DNA of 64,000 bases. Origin: a virus. Where the stretch lies: positions 185,607 through 249,606 of IMG/VR virus record IMGVR_UViG_3300032323_001214. One strand, given 5' to 3'. The notes beneath the pieces are model-generated. The model made no database searches. It was not told where the DNA came from and saw only the letters and a program-made list of their open reading frames with translations. Below, piece by piece: positions 26,080 through 34,265 of the stretch. Numbering within the stretch: position 1 is the stretch's first letter; each line of letters starts with the position of its first letter. Position numbers and translations under genes: made by a program.

Positions 26080-28533
26080 ATGACAAGCGCAATAAACACA
26101 AACGGAATTAATGTAAACTATCCAGTACCCGGAGTTAATAATAACTCACAGGGTTTTAGAGATAATTTTACTGCCATCAGAACTAACTTAAACACTACTG
26201 CTACTGAGATAACAGACTTGCAAAATAAAGTTGTCGTCAAGCAAGCACTAGATGGTACTGTGATTAATAATGATATGGCTAATGCAGTCATTAGCAACGC
26301 AGTAACACGCAGTTTTAGGGCAAGTACTTATAATTTGGGTAACGCACTAAGTGGTACCGTATTAGTAGATGTATCATTGGGTGATGTACAATACGGAACT
26401 ATTGCTGGTAATACGATATTATCATTCGGTGGCTGGGCACCTAGTGGCACACAAAGTTCACTTGAACTAGTATTAGGATTTTCCAATGCACAAGCAGTAG
26501 TTAGTTTCCCCACTACCGTAATAAACAACGCAGATTATGGTTCTACTACTATCGAGAATTATAGTTCTGGTGGAAGCTTTTTAACAGTAACTGTACCATA
26601 CGGAGTCACACAACTAGGTTTTGATTTGTCCACTCTTGATTGCGGTAATTCAATTTATATTGCACCAACAAATCGTCCTAGACAATCAACACAGATATTC
26701 AATCGCACACCTCCGCCAACAGGCCAGCAAGGTGATGTTCAAGGTGCGTTCGCTATTGATCCATTACAAACAGCACAACCAACAACTTGTACTGCGACTG
26801 AAGGTACGTTTGAAATAATTACATGTAATAGTACCGCAGGTTTCTACTTAGATATGCCTATTGTATTTACTGGAAACGTGTTCGGTGGTATTACTGCTGG
26901 TACAACATATTATGTTAGAGTTATACCTTCAAGTACTACGTTTACTATATCTGCGTCTCCGGGTACTGTTTCAGGACCTAGTGCCGCAGTAAATTTAAGC
27001 ACCGCATCAGGTACAATGATTGCATCGCCGGTGCAATATCTATATGCTTCTACAGGTAATTACAATGGTAACATTGTTAGTAAGACAGCAACTAGTACTA
27101 CAGCTTCTTCAAATACACAAGCTGTAACATCAGTTGCGTCAACTGGTAATTTAATAACAGTTACTAGTACAGCAAATTATGCATTGAATGATCCTATTGT
27201 ATTTTCTGGCACAACGGGCGCACAGAATTCATTCATAACTTTCAACTTAGCAAACACTATTCAAATTAGTAGTGTCGCTGACTTTACAGTAGGTATGCCT
27301 GTCACATTTTTAGGCACTATTTGGGAAGGAAACTTAAATCAGGGAAATACTTTCTATGTGAATACTGTTCAACCTACAGTAACTGCAGGATTGATACAAA
27401 TACAAGGTCAATACACAATTGCAACGGCTGGAACAACTAACTTCACATTATTGGGAGCCGCAAACAATAACGTAGGTACTTCGTTCACTGCTACCGCAAA
27501 CGGATTATACACGTCAGGTAATTTTGTTATAGGACAACCATATACTATTGCTACTTCGGGTACTACTAACTTTGTAGCGTTAGGGTCAGCAAGTAATACT
27601 GCAGGCACCACATTTACGGCTACAGGTACAGGTTTAGTTAGCTCTGGTAGTTTTGTGGTAGGTGCAAGCTATACTATTGTTACTCCCGGCACAACAGATT
27701 TTACGTTATTAGGAGCCTCAAATAGTTTAGCAAATACAACATTTACGGCTACTGGAAACGGATTAATAACTGCAGGTAGTTTTGTGACTACAAAATCATA
27801 TACTATTGTTAGTGCAGGGTCAACTAACTTCACATTAATTGGAGCTGCTAATAACAATCCAGGCACTACTTTTGTTGCAACAGGGGCAGGTACTGGTACT
27901 GGAACTGCTAATCAAGGAAATGGTACAGCGGCACAAGGAACTGGAACTGCTGTACAAGGAACTGGCACAGCAGTGGCATCTGGTCAATTCACTGTAGCAA
28001 GTACTTACGGTGGTGCAAATATTGATTTAGCAGGCAATGTTAGTGGTACGCCAATGGTAGTTAGATATGGCGGCGTAATGTCAACTTATGCTAATGGTAA
28101 TATTACTAGTAATATTATATCAGGTACTACTTACTATGTTCAAAGCATTGCGTCAGGTACTACACTCACTATCTCTGCTACACCAGATGGTGCACCAATT
28201 CAATTGTTTAATGCTACTGGTCCAGCGTCAGGTCCTCAGTCTATGAATGCCACTGTGACAACAAATTTTACCATTACTGTCAACAATACTAATTCGTTAG
28301 TAGTGAATGATGCTATCATCTTTACTGGAAACGTATTTGGTAATATAACTGCAAATGTTCCATACTATATAAGTAGCATTGACACTGGAAATTCACAAAT
28401 AACGATATCAAGTACACGTTACAATGGTATTGCTGGACAAATTAAACCTTTAACTACAGCTAGTGGTTCTATGACTGCAAACAGCATTCAGGGAACTAAT
28501 ATTTGGAAAAGATTACCACTCAACAGTTGGTAA
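26080..28533 (+). CDS. Fibre-type virion protein with 42-residue repeats
   Basis: 817 aa. N-terminus INTNGINVNYPVPGVNNNSQ followed by GFRDNFTAIRTNLNTTATEI is the attachment head common to tail fibres of aquatic T4-like phages. Two copies of a beta module (LDMPIVFTGNVFGGITAGTTYYV and VNDAIIFTGNVFGNITANVPYY) flank a block of four 42-residue repeats (YTI-x-GTTNFTLLGA..NTFTATGNGL) and a short GTGTA-QG repeat. A role as long fibre or whisker is inferred. Probably driven by the CTAAATAT element. No chaperone gene was recognised beside it. Confidence 0.75.
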   Translation: MTSAINTNGINVNYPVPGVNNNSQGFRDNFTAIRTNLNTTATEITDLQNKVVVKQALDGTVINNDMANAVISNAVTRSFRASTYNLGNALSGTVLVDVSLGDVQYGTIAGNTILSFGGWAPSGTQSSLELVLGFSNAQAVVSFPTTVINNADYGSTTIENYSSGGSFLTVTVPYGVTQLGFDLSTLDCGNSIYIAPTNRPRQSTQIFNRTPPPTGQQGDVQGAFAIDPLQTAQPTTCTATEGTFEIITCNSTAGFYLDMPIVFTGNVFGGITAGTTYYVRVIPSSTTFTISASPGTVSGPSAAVNLSTASGTMIASPVQYLYASTGNYNGNIVSKTATSTTASSNTQAVTSVASTGNLITVTSTANYALNDPIVFSGTTGAQNSFITFNLANTIQISSVADFTVGMPVTFLGTIWEGNLNQGNTFYVNTVQPTVTAGLIQIQGQYTIATAGTTNFTLLGAANNNVGTSFTATANGLYTSGNFVIGQPYTIATSGTTNFVALGSASNTAGTTFTATGTGLVSSGSFVVGASYTIVTPGTTDFTLLGASNSLANTTFTATGNGLITAGSFVTTKSYTIVSAGSTNFTLIGAANNNPGTTFVATGAGTGTGTANQGNGTAAQGTGTAVQGTGTAVASGQFTVASTYGGANIDLAGNVSGTPMVVRYGGVMSTYANGNITSNIISGTTYYVQSIASGTTLTISATPDGAPIQLFNATGPASGPQSMNATVTTNFTITVNNTNSLVVNDAIIFTGNVFGNITANVPYYISSIDTGNSQITISSTRYNGIAGQIKPLTTASGSMTANSIQGTNIWKRLPLNSW
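27409..27970 (+). repeat. Four ~126-bp repeats plus GTGTA-type microrepeats
   Basis: Units begin near 27410, 27538, 27667 and 27793, each starting with a TAYACWATTG-type segment (YTI) and coding GTTNFTLLGA. They end in a run of short (GGAACTGCTGTACAAG)-like repeats at 27897-27970. The phase is kept; units diverge by about a third, so they are older than the repeats at 21067. Confidence 0.8.
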
Positions 28534-28540
28534 ATAAATA
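28533..28540 (+). promoter_or_regulatory. Late-promoter variant AATAAATA, leaderless start
   Basis: AATAAATAC ends seven bases before the ATG at 28547, so the predicted +1 is at or one base before the start codon. Confidence 0.5.
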
Positions 28541-28546
28541 CATTGG

Positions 28547-28777
28547 ATGGAACATCCTTTTATTAACGATTTATCTGATAAGTCACTTGAAGATTTGCAA
28601 AATGCTATCAGTGACTTAATGGGTAAACTCAACTTTGCACATAGAACCGGCAACGGAGCACTCATTCATCAACTCTATATGGTTATTGATAGCTATAAGA
28701 AAGAGTATAACAAAAAGATGGATGAGTTAATTGCCAAACAAAATATGAGCAACAAAATTAACATTCAAAAAGACTAA
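28547..28777 (+). CDS. Small helical protein, unknown
   Basis: 76 aa with the pattern DLSDKSLEDLQNAISDLMGK..FAHRTGN, i.e. an N-terminal acidic helix and a Lys-rich C-terminal helix, probably a coiled coil. No recognisable enzyme motif. It heads a run of small late or middle genes and lies 1 nt before the next gene. There is no Shine-Dalgarno site; start position next to the late-promoter element suggests a leaderless mRNA. Confidence 0.75.
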   Translation: MEHPFINDLSDKSLEDLQNAISDLMGKLNFAHRTGNGALIHQLYMVIDSYKKEYNKKMDELIAKQNMSNKINIQKD

Positions 28778-28778
28778 C

Positions 28779-29378
28779 ATGGCAACTAGAATCCAACGTG
28801 ACTTCACATTCCAAGCAGGCGTATATTTTCAAGAACAATTTTATATGAACGTATATGACATGACATTATCAATGTCAGTTGAAACAGATAATTTATATGA
28901 ACAAAATATTGCTATTAATAGAATCAAATGTTTTTTGGCTGAATGTTTAGAGAACAGCATATTTGTACAAGATAGTGAGAAAAAGGTCATTGACAAATAT
29001 CGTGCGGCCGATCTGAAAGTATCATCACTACCAGAAGAACCATATGATCAAATTATATGTTTGGCATTGATATGCAAATTAAATGCAATTCTTGAAGGTA
29101 GATTAGTTGTCGATGAAATTGAATTTGGATCAGAATTAAGTGACGAAGTTAGATTCACACACTATATTGATGACTCAATTGGACCTTTTGAAAAAGAAGG
29201 CTGGTGGCGTGATTCAGGTACATCTATAAATGACTTCAACAAACTTAATAAAAAAGACAAAATTGTTAAGCTAGTAAAGAATGGGAATAGTGATTGGGCC
29301 GAATTTGGTTTATTGTGGAAAGATAAATCAAAAAAGGACACACCCGAAATTATCTTTACCACAGATATTGACAAGTAA
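28779..29378 (+). CDS. Protein of unknown function
   Basis: 199 aa, soluble, mildly acidic; I recognise no domain. The N-terminal 130 residues are helical (NIAINRIKCFLAECLENSIF.., QIICLALICKLNAILEGRLV..) and the C-terminal part carries two Trp-rich stretches (EKEGWWRDSG, NSDWAEFGLLWKD). The position before replication genes could suggest a DNA-metabolism role, but gp62 (missing here) cannot be matched. The -35 box of the next gene's promoter overlaps its last codons. Confidence 0.8.
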   Translation: MATRIQRDFTFQAGVYFQEQFYMNVYDMTLSMSVETDNLYEQNIAINRIKCFLAECLENSIFVQDSEKKVIDKYRAADLKVSSLPEEPYDQIICLALICKLNAILEGRLVVDEIEFGSELSDEVRFTHYIDDSIGPFEKEGWWRDSGTSINDFNKLNKKDKIVKLVKNGNSDWAEFGLLWKDKSKKDTPEIIFTTDIDK

Positions 29379-29396
29379 CAATTTACATGTCATAAT
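29368..29396 (+). promoter_or_regulatory. Sigma-70 promoter, leaderless downstream gene
   Basis: TTGACA (29368-29373), 17 bp, CATAAT (29391-29396). The ATG at 29403 is exactly seven bases after the -10 box, the expected +1. Confidence 0.75.
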
Positions 29397-29402
29397 GTAC
29401 AA

Positions 29403-29912
29403 ATGAAGACTGATTTGTACGGGCAACTTATTTTCACAGAACAAGACCTATGTGATTTATATATGTGCGATCCCACACGCACAATGAAGAATACCCTTGT
29501 GGAAACAGCAATAGAATTCAACGGATTCTTATCACTAGAAAACCTACCCGAACTTAAAACATACCAATCACCTAACTTGTCTATTGAGGACTTTGACCAA
29601 ATCAATCAAGACAAATGGTTAATGCCCAAAGAATATTATGACTTAGATATTGCTAAATGGGTACTAGATCAATGCCAGGGTGAAGCTGAACTACAACGTG
29701 CAGGTGATGAACTATTAAAATTTCATGATCGGGGAATATTTACTTTATTAAAGTATCTAAAATATCTAGTAGATACTATGCGCAAACATAATATAGTTTG
29801 GGGAGTAGGAAGAGGATCAAGCGTAGCAAGTTTTGTATTGTTTTTGATCGGTATTCATCGTATAAATAGTTTGTACTATGGTCTTTCCATAGATGAATTT
29901 TTAAAGGATTAA
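29403..29912 (+). CDS. DnaE-like (PolIII alpha) polymerase fragment protein
   Basis: 169 aa. The C-terminal 60 residues (VDTMRKHNIVWGVGRGSSVA, then SFVLFLIGIHRINSLYYGLS) closely follow the active-site entrance of bacterial DNA polymerase III alpha, where GPGRGS(A/G)AGSLVAY.LGIT..DP..Y.LLFERFLNP is diagnostic. The protein stops right where DnaE would continue to the catalytic Asp residues, so it cannot polymerise DNA alone. It could be a decoy or inhibitor of host PolIII, or a domesticated remnant. It has its own sigma-70 promoter and a predicted leaderless mRNA. Confidence 0.7.
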   Translation: MKTDLYGQLIFTEQDLCDLYMCDPTRTMKNTLVETAIEFNGFLSLENLPELKTYQSPNLSIEDFDQINQDKWLMPKEYYDLDIAKWVLDQCQGEAELQRAGDELLKFHDRGIFTLLKYLKYLVDTMRKHNIVWGVGRGSSVASFVLFLIGIHRINSLYYGLSIDEFLKD

Positions 29913-29915
29913 ATA

Positions 29916-30275
29916 ATGGCTAAATTTAGAACAGCAATGGGAAAAGTAGTTGACATGGCTGCATTGCAGTCACGTAATGAAAAAGTAAGAGCAGTTGGTA
30001 ACATGAAAGTAAACGCCCGCGGTGATACAATCGATGGTTACGGGAGAGTTATCAAACCTGTTACTACCAAAGTAAACGAAGCATATGCTAACACAGTAGG
30101 CAACAGATCATCCCACCAACTCAGATCAAAAAATAAACCAGAACCGGATAAGCCTAAAATTGATATCAGTGAATTGACCGAAATAGAAAAAGAATTAGAA
30201 GCATCATTTGAAGAAGATGCCGAAATCGAAGAAATCAAAGCACAAGAAACCAAAACAAAATCTACAAAAAAATAA
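29916..30275 (+). CDS. Small acidic-tailed conserved phage protein, unknown
   Basis: 119 aa. N-terminal half basic and Gly-containing (VRAVGNMKVNARGDTIDGYG), C-terminal half strongly acidic (ELEASFEEDAEIEEIKAQE) with a Lys tail. The N-terminal motif looks like a small family seen in many T4-type phages; no function is known to me. Starts 3 nt after the DnaE-like gene and overlaps the GroES-like gene by 1 nt (TAATG), so the genes are one translational unit. Confidence 0.8.
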   Translation: MAKFRTAMGKVVDMAALQSRNEKVRAVGNMKVNARGDTIDGYGRVIKPVTTKVNEAYANTVGNRSSHQLRSKNKPEPDKPKIDISELTEIEKELEASFEEDAEIEEIKAQETKTKSTKK

Positions 30276-30643
30276 TGAGCAAACCAGCATTTTCACCAAC
30301 AAAAGTTAATAAATTAACATATTTTAAGGATCATATCATTGTAAGTGATATGAAGTTTGAGGAACGTATCACTCAAGGTGGTATTATCTTAATGGACGAT
30401 GACAAGAAAAGTTCTGGCATCCGTCCCCGTTGGGCAAAGATATATGGACTAGGTCCTGATGTAAAAGATCCTGACTTACAAATCGGTAAGTATATTCTTA
30501 TCAGTCATGGACGTTGGACACGCGGTATTACAGTTGAAACGCCAGTGGGTAAAGTCACGTTGCGCAAAGTAGATCCTAATGATATACTACTTGTATCGGA
30601 CGAACCGATGGAAGATGAAACAATGAGTGATAAGGTATATTAA
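30275..30643 (+). CDS. GroES-like co-chaperonin (gp31 analogue)
   Basis: 122 aa. The layout KDHIIVSDMKFEERITQGGI, LMDDDKKSSG (mobile-loop position), RWAKIYGLGPDVKDPDLQIG and KYILISHGRWTRGI is that of a Cpn10 subunit. T4 uses its own gp31 to replace GroES when GroEL folds the major capsid protein; this protein probably has the same job. The mobile loop (about residues 35-42) is short and charged. Located among early/middle genes and close to DnaJ-like and ClpA-like genes, so the phage carries a broader proteostasis set. Confidence 0.75.
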   Translation: MSKPAFSPTKVNKLTYFKDHIIVSDMKFEERITQGGIILMDDDKKSSGIRPRWAKIYGLGPDVKDPDLQIGKYILISHGRWTRGITVETPVGKVTLRKVDPNDILLVSDEPMEDETMSDKVY

Positions 30644-30957
30644 TGAAATGGTTTTATAGATGGTTGGATAATAAAATTCAAAATTCTCGATATGAGGAAG
30701 ATGATGGACCTGCAACACTGAACAGTGTTCGCCCTAAAAGTCGTAGAGGAATAACAACAGTAAGAGAAAGTGATGACTTTGCAAGCGAGCCAATACAATT
30801 TAGAATGTATAAGGCAGCAGGTGGCTGGGCAATTGAGTTTAGACAATATGATAACAGAAATGATAGAATAGATACATCATTATATGTTGTCAGTGATGAA
30901 GAAGAACTTGGTAAACATATTTCACAAATTATTACTATGGAAGCGTTAAGGCGATGA
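30643..30957 (+). CDS. Small protein of unknown function
   Basis: 104 aa. Starts MKWFYRWLDNKIQNSRYEED, then a mixed alpha/beta region (FRMYKAAGGWAIEFRQYDNR) and SLYVVSDEEELGKHISQIIT. No known motif; the pattern of a GGW-x-IEFRQYD strand pair recalls small ssRNA/translation-repressor-like proteins but this is not evidence. Overlaps gp44 by 4 nt and the GroES-like gene by 1 nt. Confidence 0.8.
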   Translation: MKWFYRWLDNKIQNSRYEEDDGPATLNSVRPKSRRGITTVRESDDFASEPIQFRMYKAAGGWAIEFRQYDNRNDRIDTSLYVVSDEEELGKHISQIITMEALRR

Positions 30958-31883
30958 AGAATCAACTCTGGGTAGAAAAGTATCGTCCAGAAACAGTAGC
31001 AGACTATGTGTTTGTTGACGATAGGCAAAAGCAACAAGTAGAGGGTTGGATTAAGGATGAGTCTATCCCACACTTGCTATTATCAGGTGATCCGGGTACT
31101 GGTAAAACAACTCTTGCAAAAATACTAATTCATGAACTTGGTGTTGAAGAATATGATGTGCTAGAAATCAATGCTTCACGTGAGAATAGCGTTGACGTTG
31201 TTCGTAACAAGATTGTTAACTTTGTACAAACAATGCCCTTTGGTAACTTCAAAATTGTATTACTTGACGAAGCTGATTACTTGACACCAGCAGGTCAGGC
31301 TGCATTGCGTAATGATATGGAAGCATATCACATGACTGCACGATTCATCTTAACTTGTAACTATCAGCATAGAATCATTCCTGCATTGAAGTCACGATGC
31401 CATGAATTTCATATTACAAAAACAGATAAAACAGAGTTCACTGCGAGAGCGGCAACTGTGTTGGTAAATCAAAATGTTGATTTTGATTTAGATGTATTGG
31501 ATAATTATGTACGTGCTACATATCCAGACTTGCGTAAGTGTTTGAATCAATTGCAAGTTAATAGTAGCACTGGTAAACTTCTTGCACCACAAAGTGTGGG
31601 TTCTGGCGAAGATGAGATATTAGTTGAAGCGGTAAACTTATTCAAGAATGGTAAAATCCTTGAAGGAAGACAACAGTTAATGCAATATCTTGCACTTTAT
31701 CCTACACGCTTAGAAGATACCTATCGCTGGATGTATGAGAACTTAGATTTATGGGGAAGTACTCCTGAAAAGAGAGATGCTAGTATTATTATCATTCGTA
31801 ACGGAATGGCTAATCTAAGTCTTGTGGGAATTCCTGAGATTAGTTTGGCAGCAACTTTAGTAGAATTGACAAGTGAATTATGA
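30954..31883 (+). CDS. 44: Clamp loader ATPase (gp44)
   Basis: 309 aa (T4 gp44 is 319). The AAA+ ATPase loads the sliding clamp at primer-template junctions. Walker A GDPGTGKTT (about residues 46-54), Walker B IVLLDEAD (about 101-108), and sensor 1 ILTCNY (about 127-132) are intact, with the N-terminal WVEKYRPETVADYVF signature of RFC-type small subunits. It overlaps the following 90-aa gene by 4 nt. In T4 the partner gp62 follows; here no recognisable gp62 does. Confidence 0.95.
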   Translation: MKNQLWVEKYRPETVADYVFVDDRQKQQVEGWIKDESIPHLLLSGDPGTGKTTLAKILIHELGVEEYDVLEINASRENSVDVVRNKIVNFVQTMPFGNFKIVLLDEADYLTPAGQAALRNDMEAYHMTARFILTCNYQHRIIPALKSRCHEFHITKTDKTEFTARAATVLVNQNVDFDLDVLDNYVRATYPDLRKCLNQLQVNSSTGKLLAPQSVGSGEDEILVEAVNLFKNGKILEGRQQLMQYLALYPTRLEDTYRWMYENLDLWGSTPEKRDASIIIIRNGMANLSLVGIPEISLAATLVELTSEL

Positions 31884-32152
31884 GATATTTATTAATTACT
31901 TTTATGAGAAAGCCCGGGGGGCAGATTGATGAACAAGTTACTATTAGTAAACGTGTTAAAACCAGTGATTTACAAACAGTAAACGTGATCATAGACTACG
32001 CCAAAAAAACAGTTGACAAATGTGTCATTGAAGGTAAGGTAGTTGACACTGATTTTGATAGAATGAATGATTACTATAAAAAGATTTATCCTAATCTTAT
32101 TCAGCAATTAGAAAAAAATTCAACAATCGAAGCCAAAGCAAATGGGGCCTAA
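31880..32152 (+). CDS. Small protein in the gp62 position, unknown
   Basis: 90 aa. MRYLLITFMRKPGGQIDEQV followed by a helical C-terminus (VNVIIDYAKKTVDKCVIEGK, DYYKKIYPNLIQQLEKN). It takes the place of gp62 after gp44 but is half its length and shows no gp62 motif. A small translational-repressor-like or clamp-loader accessory role is possible but not supported. ATGA overlap with gp44; a terminator begins at its last codons. Confidence 0.8.
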   Translation: MRYLLITFMRKPGGQIDEQVTISKRVKTSDLQTVNVIIDYAKKTVDKCVIEGKVVDTDFDRMNDYYKKIYPNLIQQLEKNSTIEAKANGA

Positions 32153-32164
32153 GCCCCATTTTTT
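32141..32164 (+). terminator. Intrinsic terminator between convergent genes
   Basis: Eight-bp stem AATGGGGC/GCCCCATT, CTAA loop containing the stop codon, and a T-run. Ends the gp44 unit immediately before the convergent PhoH gene. Confidence 0.85.
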
Positions 32165-32975
32165 ATGCGTATAACTTAAGCACATGCTCAATGATTTTAT
32201 GTCGTTGAACATCTTTCAGTTCAAAGTAGCATAATTGCAACCCTGGGATCACCCCCTTCCTCAATCGATTTTGCAAGTCTAGTAGCCCATTGTCGGCTGT
32301 TTTTCTATCGGTTTGTTCAATGTCACCGGTAATTACAATCTTACTGTTGACTCCGATCCTAGTCATAATCATTTTGAGTTGACCGGGTGTTGCATTTTGT
32401 GCCTCATCTAATACTATCCAACTATTCTTAAAGTTTCTACCTCTACAGAATGCTAGGGGGGCAATTTCTACTATCTGTTCTTCTAGCATATGGGTAATCT
32501 CTGCTGTTGTATAATATTCACGTAGTACGTCCAGCAACGGTCTCGTCCATGGTTCCATTTTTTGATTAATGTCTCCTGGTAAGAATCCATGCTTTTCATC
32601 ATCCACTCCTACAGCAGGTCTAGTCAATATGATTCTATCACACTCCCCTGATCTCATAGCTTTAATTGCAGCCTGCATTGCTAGATAAGTTTTACCCGTA
32701 CCTGCAGGACCAGTGATTACCACAATATCAGTGGAATCATCAAGTAAGGCCATGATATATTTTTCTTGATTTAGGGATTTTGGAACAAGTTCAACAGGTC
32801 TTTTGTTTACCTTATGTTCCCGATGTGCTGAAAAATCTATTGTTTTTGACTCATGTGTGTAAAAAGTTTGTTCAGATTGTCTTTTTGTGTGTGAAAAACG
32901 TGTGTCTGGTGTACGTAATGCGCTAGTTTTTCTTTTGCTCAAGTTAATTCTCCTTTGTAGAGCGTGAGTGCTCAT
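32163..32975 (-). CDS. phoH: PhoH-like ATPase
   Basis: 270 aa. PhoH-type P-loop ATPase, very common in marine phages; a role in RNA metabolism (as in PhoH/YbeZ) is favoured, the phage function is unknown. Walker A GPAGTGKTYLA (about residue 97), Walker B WIVLDEAQN (about 188) and the downstream ITGDIEQ (about 215) are present. The first 80 residues are a variable basic extension (SKRKTSALRTPDTR). The ATG at 32975 has no clear Shine-Dalgarno site, whereas an in-frame TTG at 32942 is preceded by AAAGGAG at a good distance, so the true protein may be 259 aa. Confidence 0.88.
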   Translation of the reverse strand: MSTHALQRRINLSKRKTSALRTPDTRFSHTKRQSEQTFYTHESKTIDFSAHREHKVNKRPVELVPKSLNQEKYIMALLDDSTDIVVITGPAGTGKTYLAMQAAIKAMRSGECDRIILTRPAVGVDDEKHGFLPGDINQKMEPWTRPLLDVLREYYTTAEITHMLEEQIVEIAPLAFCRGRNFKNSWIVLDEAQNATPGQLKMIMTRIGVNSKIVITGDIEQTDRKTADNGLLDLQNRLRKGVIPGLQLCYFELKDVQRHKIIEHVLKLYA

Positions 32976-33068
32976 AACACTCAGAGATATTTAAGGTGAA
33001 ATATACCCTATATAGTAGTAGAGTTATTATGTAATGTTTGTGCATAAATATTAGGCTCTGCTTATTAT

Positions 33069-33097
33069 TTTTACAAACTACACAATCGTTTGTAAAA
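33069..33097. repeat. 10-bp inverted repeat in divergent intergenic region
   Basis: Perfect arms TTTTACAAAC/GTTTGTAAAA with a 9-nt spacer, just upstream of a GATAAATA promoter. It could be an operator, a terminator for leftward transcripts, or an activator site. The remaining intergenic DNA (32976-33068) shows only an AT-rich stretch and a weak TTAAATAT late-promoter-like element (94..87, minus strand) before phoH. Confidence 0.55.
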
Positions 33098-33098
33098 T

Positions 33099-33106
33099 GA
33101 TAAATA
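33099..33106 (+). promoter_or_regulatory. Palindromic T4-type late promoter, leaderless start
   Basis: GATAAATA within GATAAATACTTTATC, a near-perfect palindrome whose last base touches the ATG at 33114. The predicted +1 is at or within two bases of the start codon. Confidence 0.7.
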
Positions 33107-33113
33107 CTTTATC

Positions 33114-33719
33114 ATGGATATAAAAACAGCAGACAAATTTTTTCAAGACGTAGACTACGTTAGCATCATTGATACCGTTAAGGGTATTATGACTAGCGAT
33201 GGTTCTATGGCTACTTTACTTGATTACGAGCGTGTCCTAGACGAAGCAGATGTATATGCTTATAAGAACTGGGAATTAGGCGAACTCGTACAAGGACCAG
33301 ACGTAAAGAGATATACCGTATCATGTATCTTTATGTGGCCTTACAAACTAATGCCCGACCCTAGAGCTTGTAAAAGATTAGCTTCTATAGGATGCAAAAT
33401 TAAGTTTAAAAAAACTCACATCAAAGTACCAGTGGAAGTATTAGATTATGAAGATTTTGTTCCGGGCACACGTTATCCTAAGATGGCAAAAAGACACATA
33501 TGGCTTGTATACATTGAAATGCCTAAGGAATTAATGGATGAAATTCGTGAAGGTTCAATTGATTTAGCCGACCAAACTATTGACTTAGAAGAATTAAGTG
33601 ACTCATATGAAGAAGACTTAGATCAAGAAGATATCAAAGATGATGAATCTGCGGGAACAGATAATTCATCTGGTACAGGGTTAGGAGCCCCGGCATTAGG
33701 CACAACACCGGTAGCATAA
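33114..33719 (+). CDS. Virion-associated or regulatory protein, unknown
   Basis: 201 aa. N-terminal two thirds compact alpha/beta (RYTVSCIFMWPYKLMPDPRA, FKKTHIKVPVEVLDYEDFVP, RHIWLVYIEMPKEL), C-terminal third very acidic and Ser/Gly rich (EEDLDQEDIKDDESAGTDNS). No recognised motif. It forms a late pair with the following gene, which is also acidic and of similar size. The layout of paired acidic proteins before a holin suggests head or tail components, but nothing proves it. Confidence 0.8.
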   Translation: MDIKTADKFFQDVDYVSIIDTVKGIMTSDGSMATLLDYERVLDEADVYAYKNWELGELVQGPDVKRYTVSCIFMWPYKLMPDPRACKRLASIGCKIKFKKTHIKVPVEVLDYEDFVPGTRYPKMAKRHIWLVYIEMPKELMDEIREGSIDLADQTIDLEELSDSYEEDLDQEDIKDDESAGTDNSSGTGLGAPALGTTPVA

Positions 33720-33720
33720 T

Positions 33721-34263
33721 ATGACAAAGATACTTAATGAAGGTTTAGACTATCACGACTTAGAAGGACAAGTTGATCCAACTGTAACTGTGGATGAGTA
33801 TGCCGCGCACATGGGCAAAGATAGTGAAATTGTAACGTTGGCCTTTGTAACTCACAGTGAAGCTGCAGGTAATGATTTGGCTGATTGGTTCGAGCGTGGT
33901 TATGATTATGTACTTGATGCTGAAGTAAGCGACGGTGAAGTTAGCCCGGGAAAATATTTAGTATTTGTAGAAATGAATCGTAGAAGCACTGTACCTGAAA
34001 GAATTATTGAGCTTATTACTGATTTAGAAACGTTAACCGATTTACCACTCAAAGATTGGACAATCACTATTGATGATGAAGAATACGAAACCGATGAATC
34101 TATTCTAAAACAAAAAATCACTATAAGTCCGCACGAATATCGTAAAGACAAAGAAAAAGAAGAAGAATTAAATGAGATGCGAGAAATCGCAGGCTTATCA
34201 ACCAAACCTATTCATCAACAAGATGAGTATATAAGAAAAATAAAATCAATGGCAGGATTATAA
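33721..34263 (+). CDS. Acidic structural-type protein with CTS-like N-terminus
   Basis: 180 aa. Begins MTKILNEGLDYHD, with I-L-N-E|G as a possible prohead protease site. The core alternates strands and helices (EIVTLAFVTHSEAAGNDLAD, GKYLVFVEMNRRSTVPERII) and the C-terminus is a charged helix (EYRKDKEKEEELNEMREIAG). Residues 40-130 look like a small alpha/beta domain that might bind a partner, no catalytic motif seen. Lies 1 nt after its neighbour and 2 nt before the holin. Confidence 0.8.
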   Translation: MTKILNEGLDYHDLEGQVDPTVTVDEYAAHMGKDSEIVTLAFVTHSEAAGNDLADWFERGYDYVLDAEVSDGEVSPGKYLVFVEMNRRSTVPERIIELITDLETLTDLPLKDWTITIDDEEYETDESILKQKITISPHEYRKDKEKEEELNEMREIAGLSTKPIHQQDEYIRKIKSMAGL

Positions 34264-34265
34264 GC

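Noticed and set aside
31880-32152. gp62 assignment for the 90-aa gene after gp44
   Set aside because: Right place, wrong length and no recognisable gp62 pattern.
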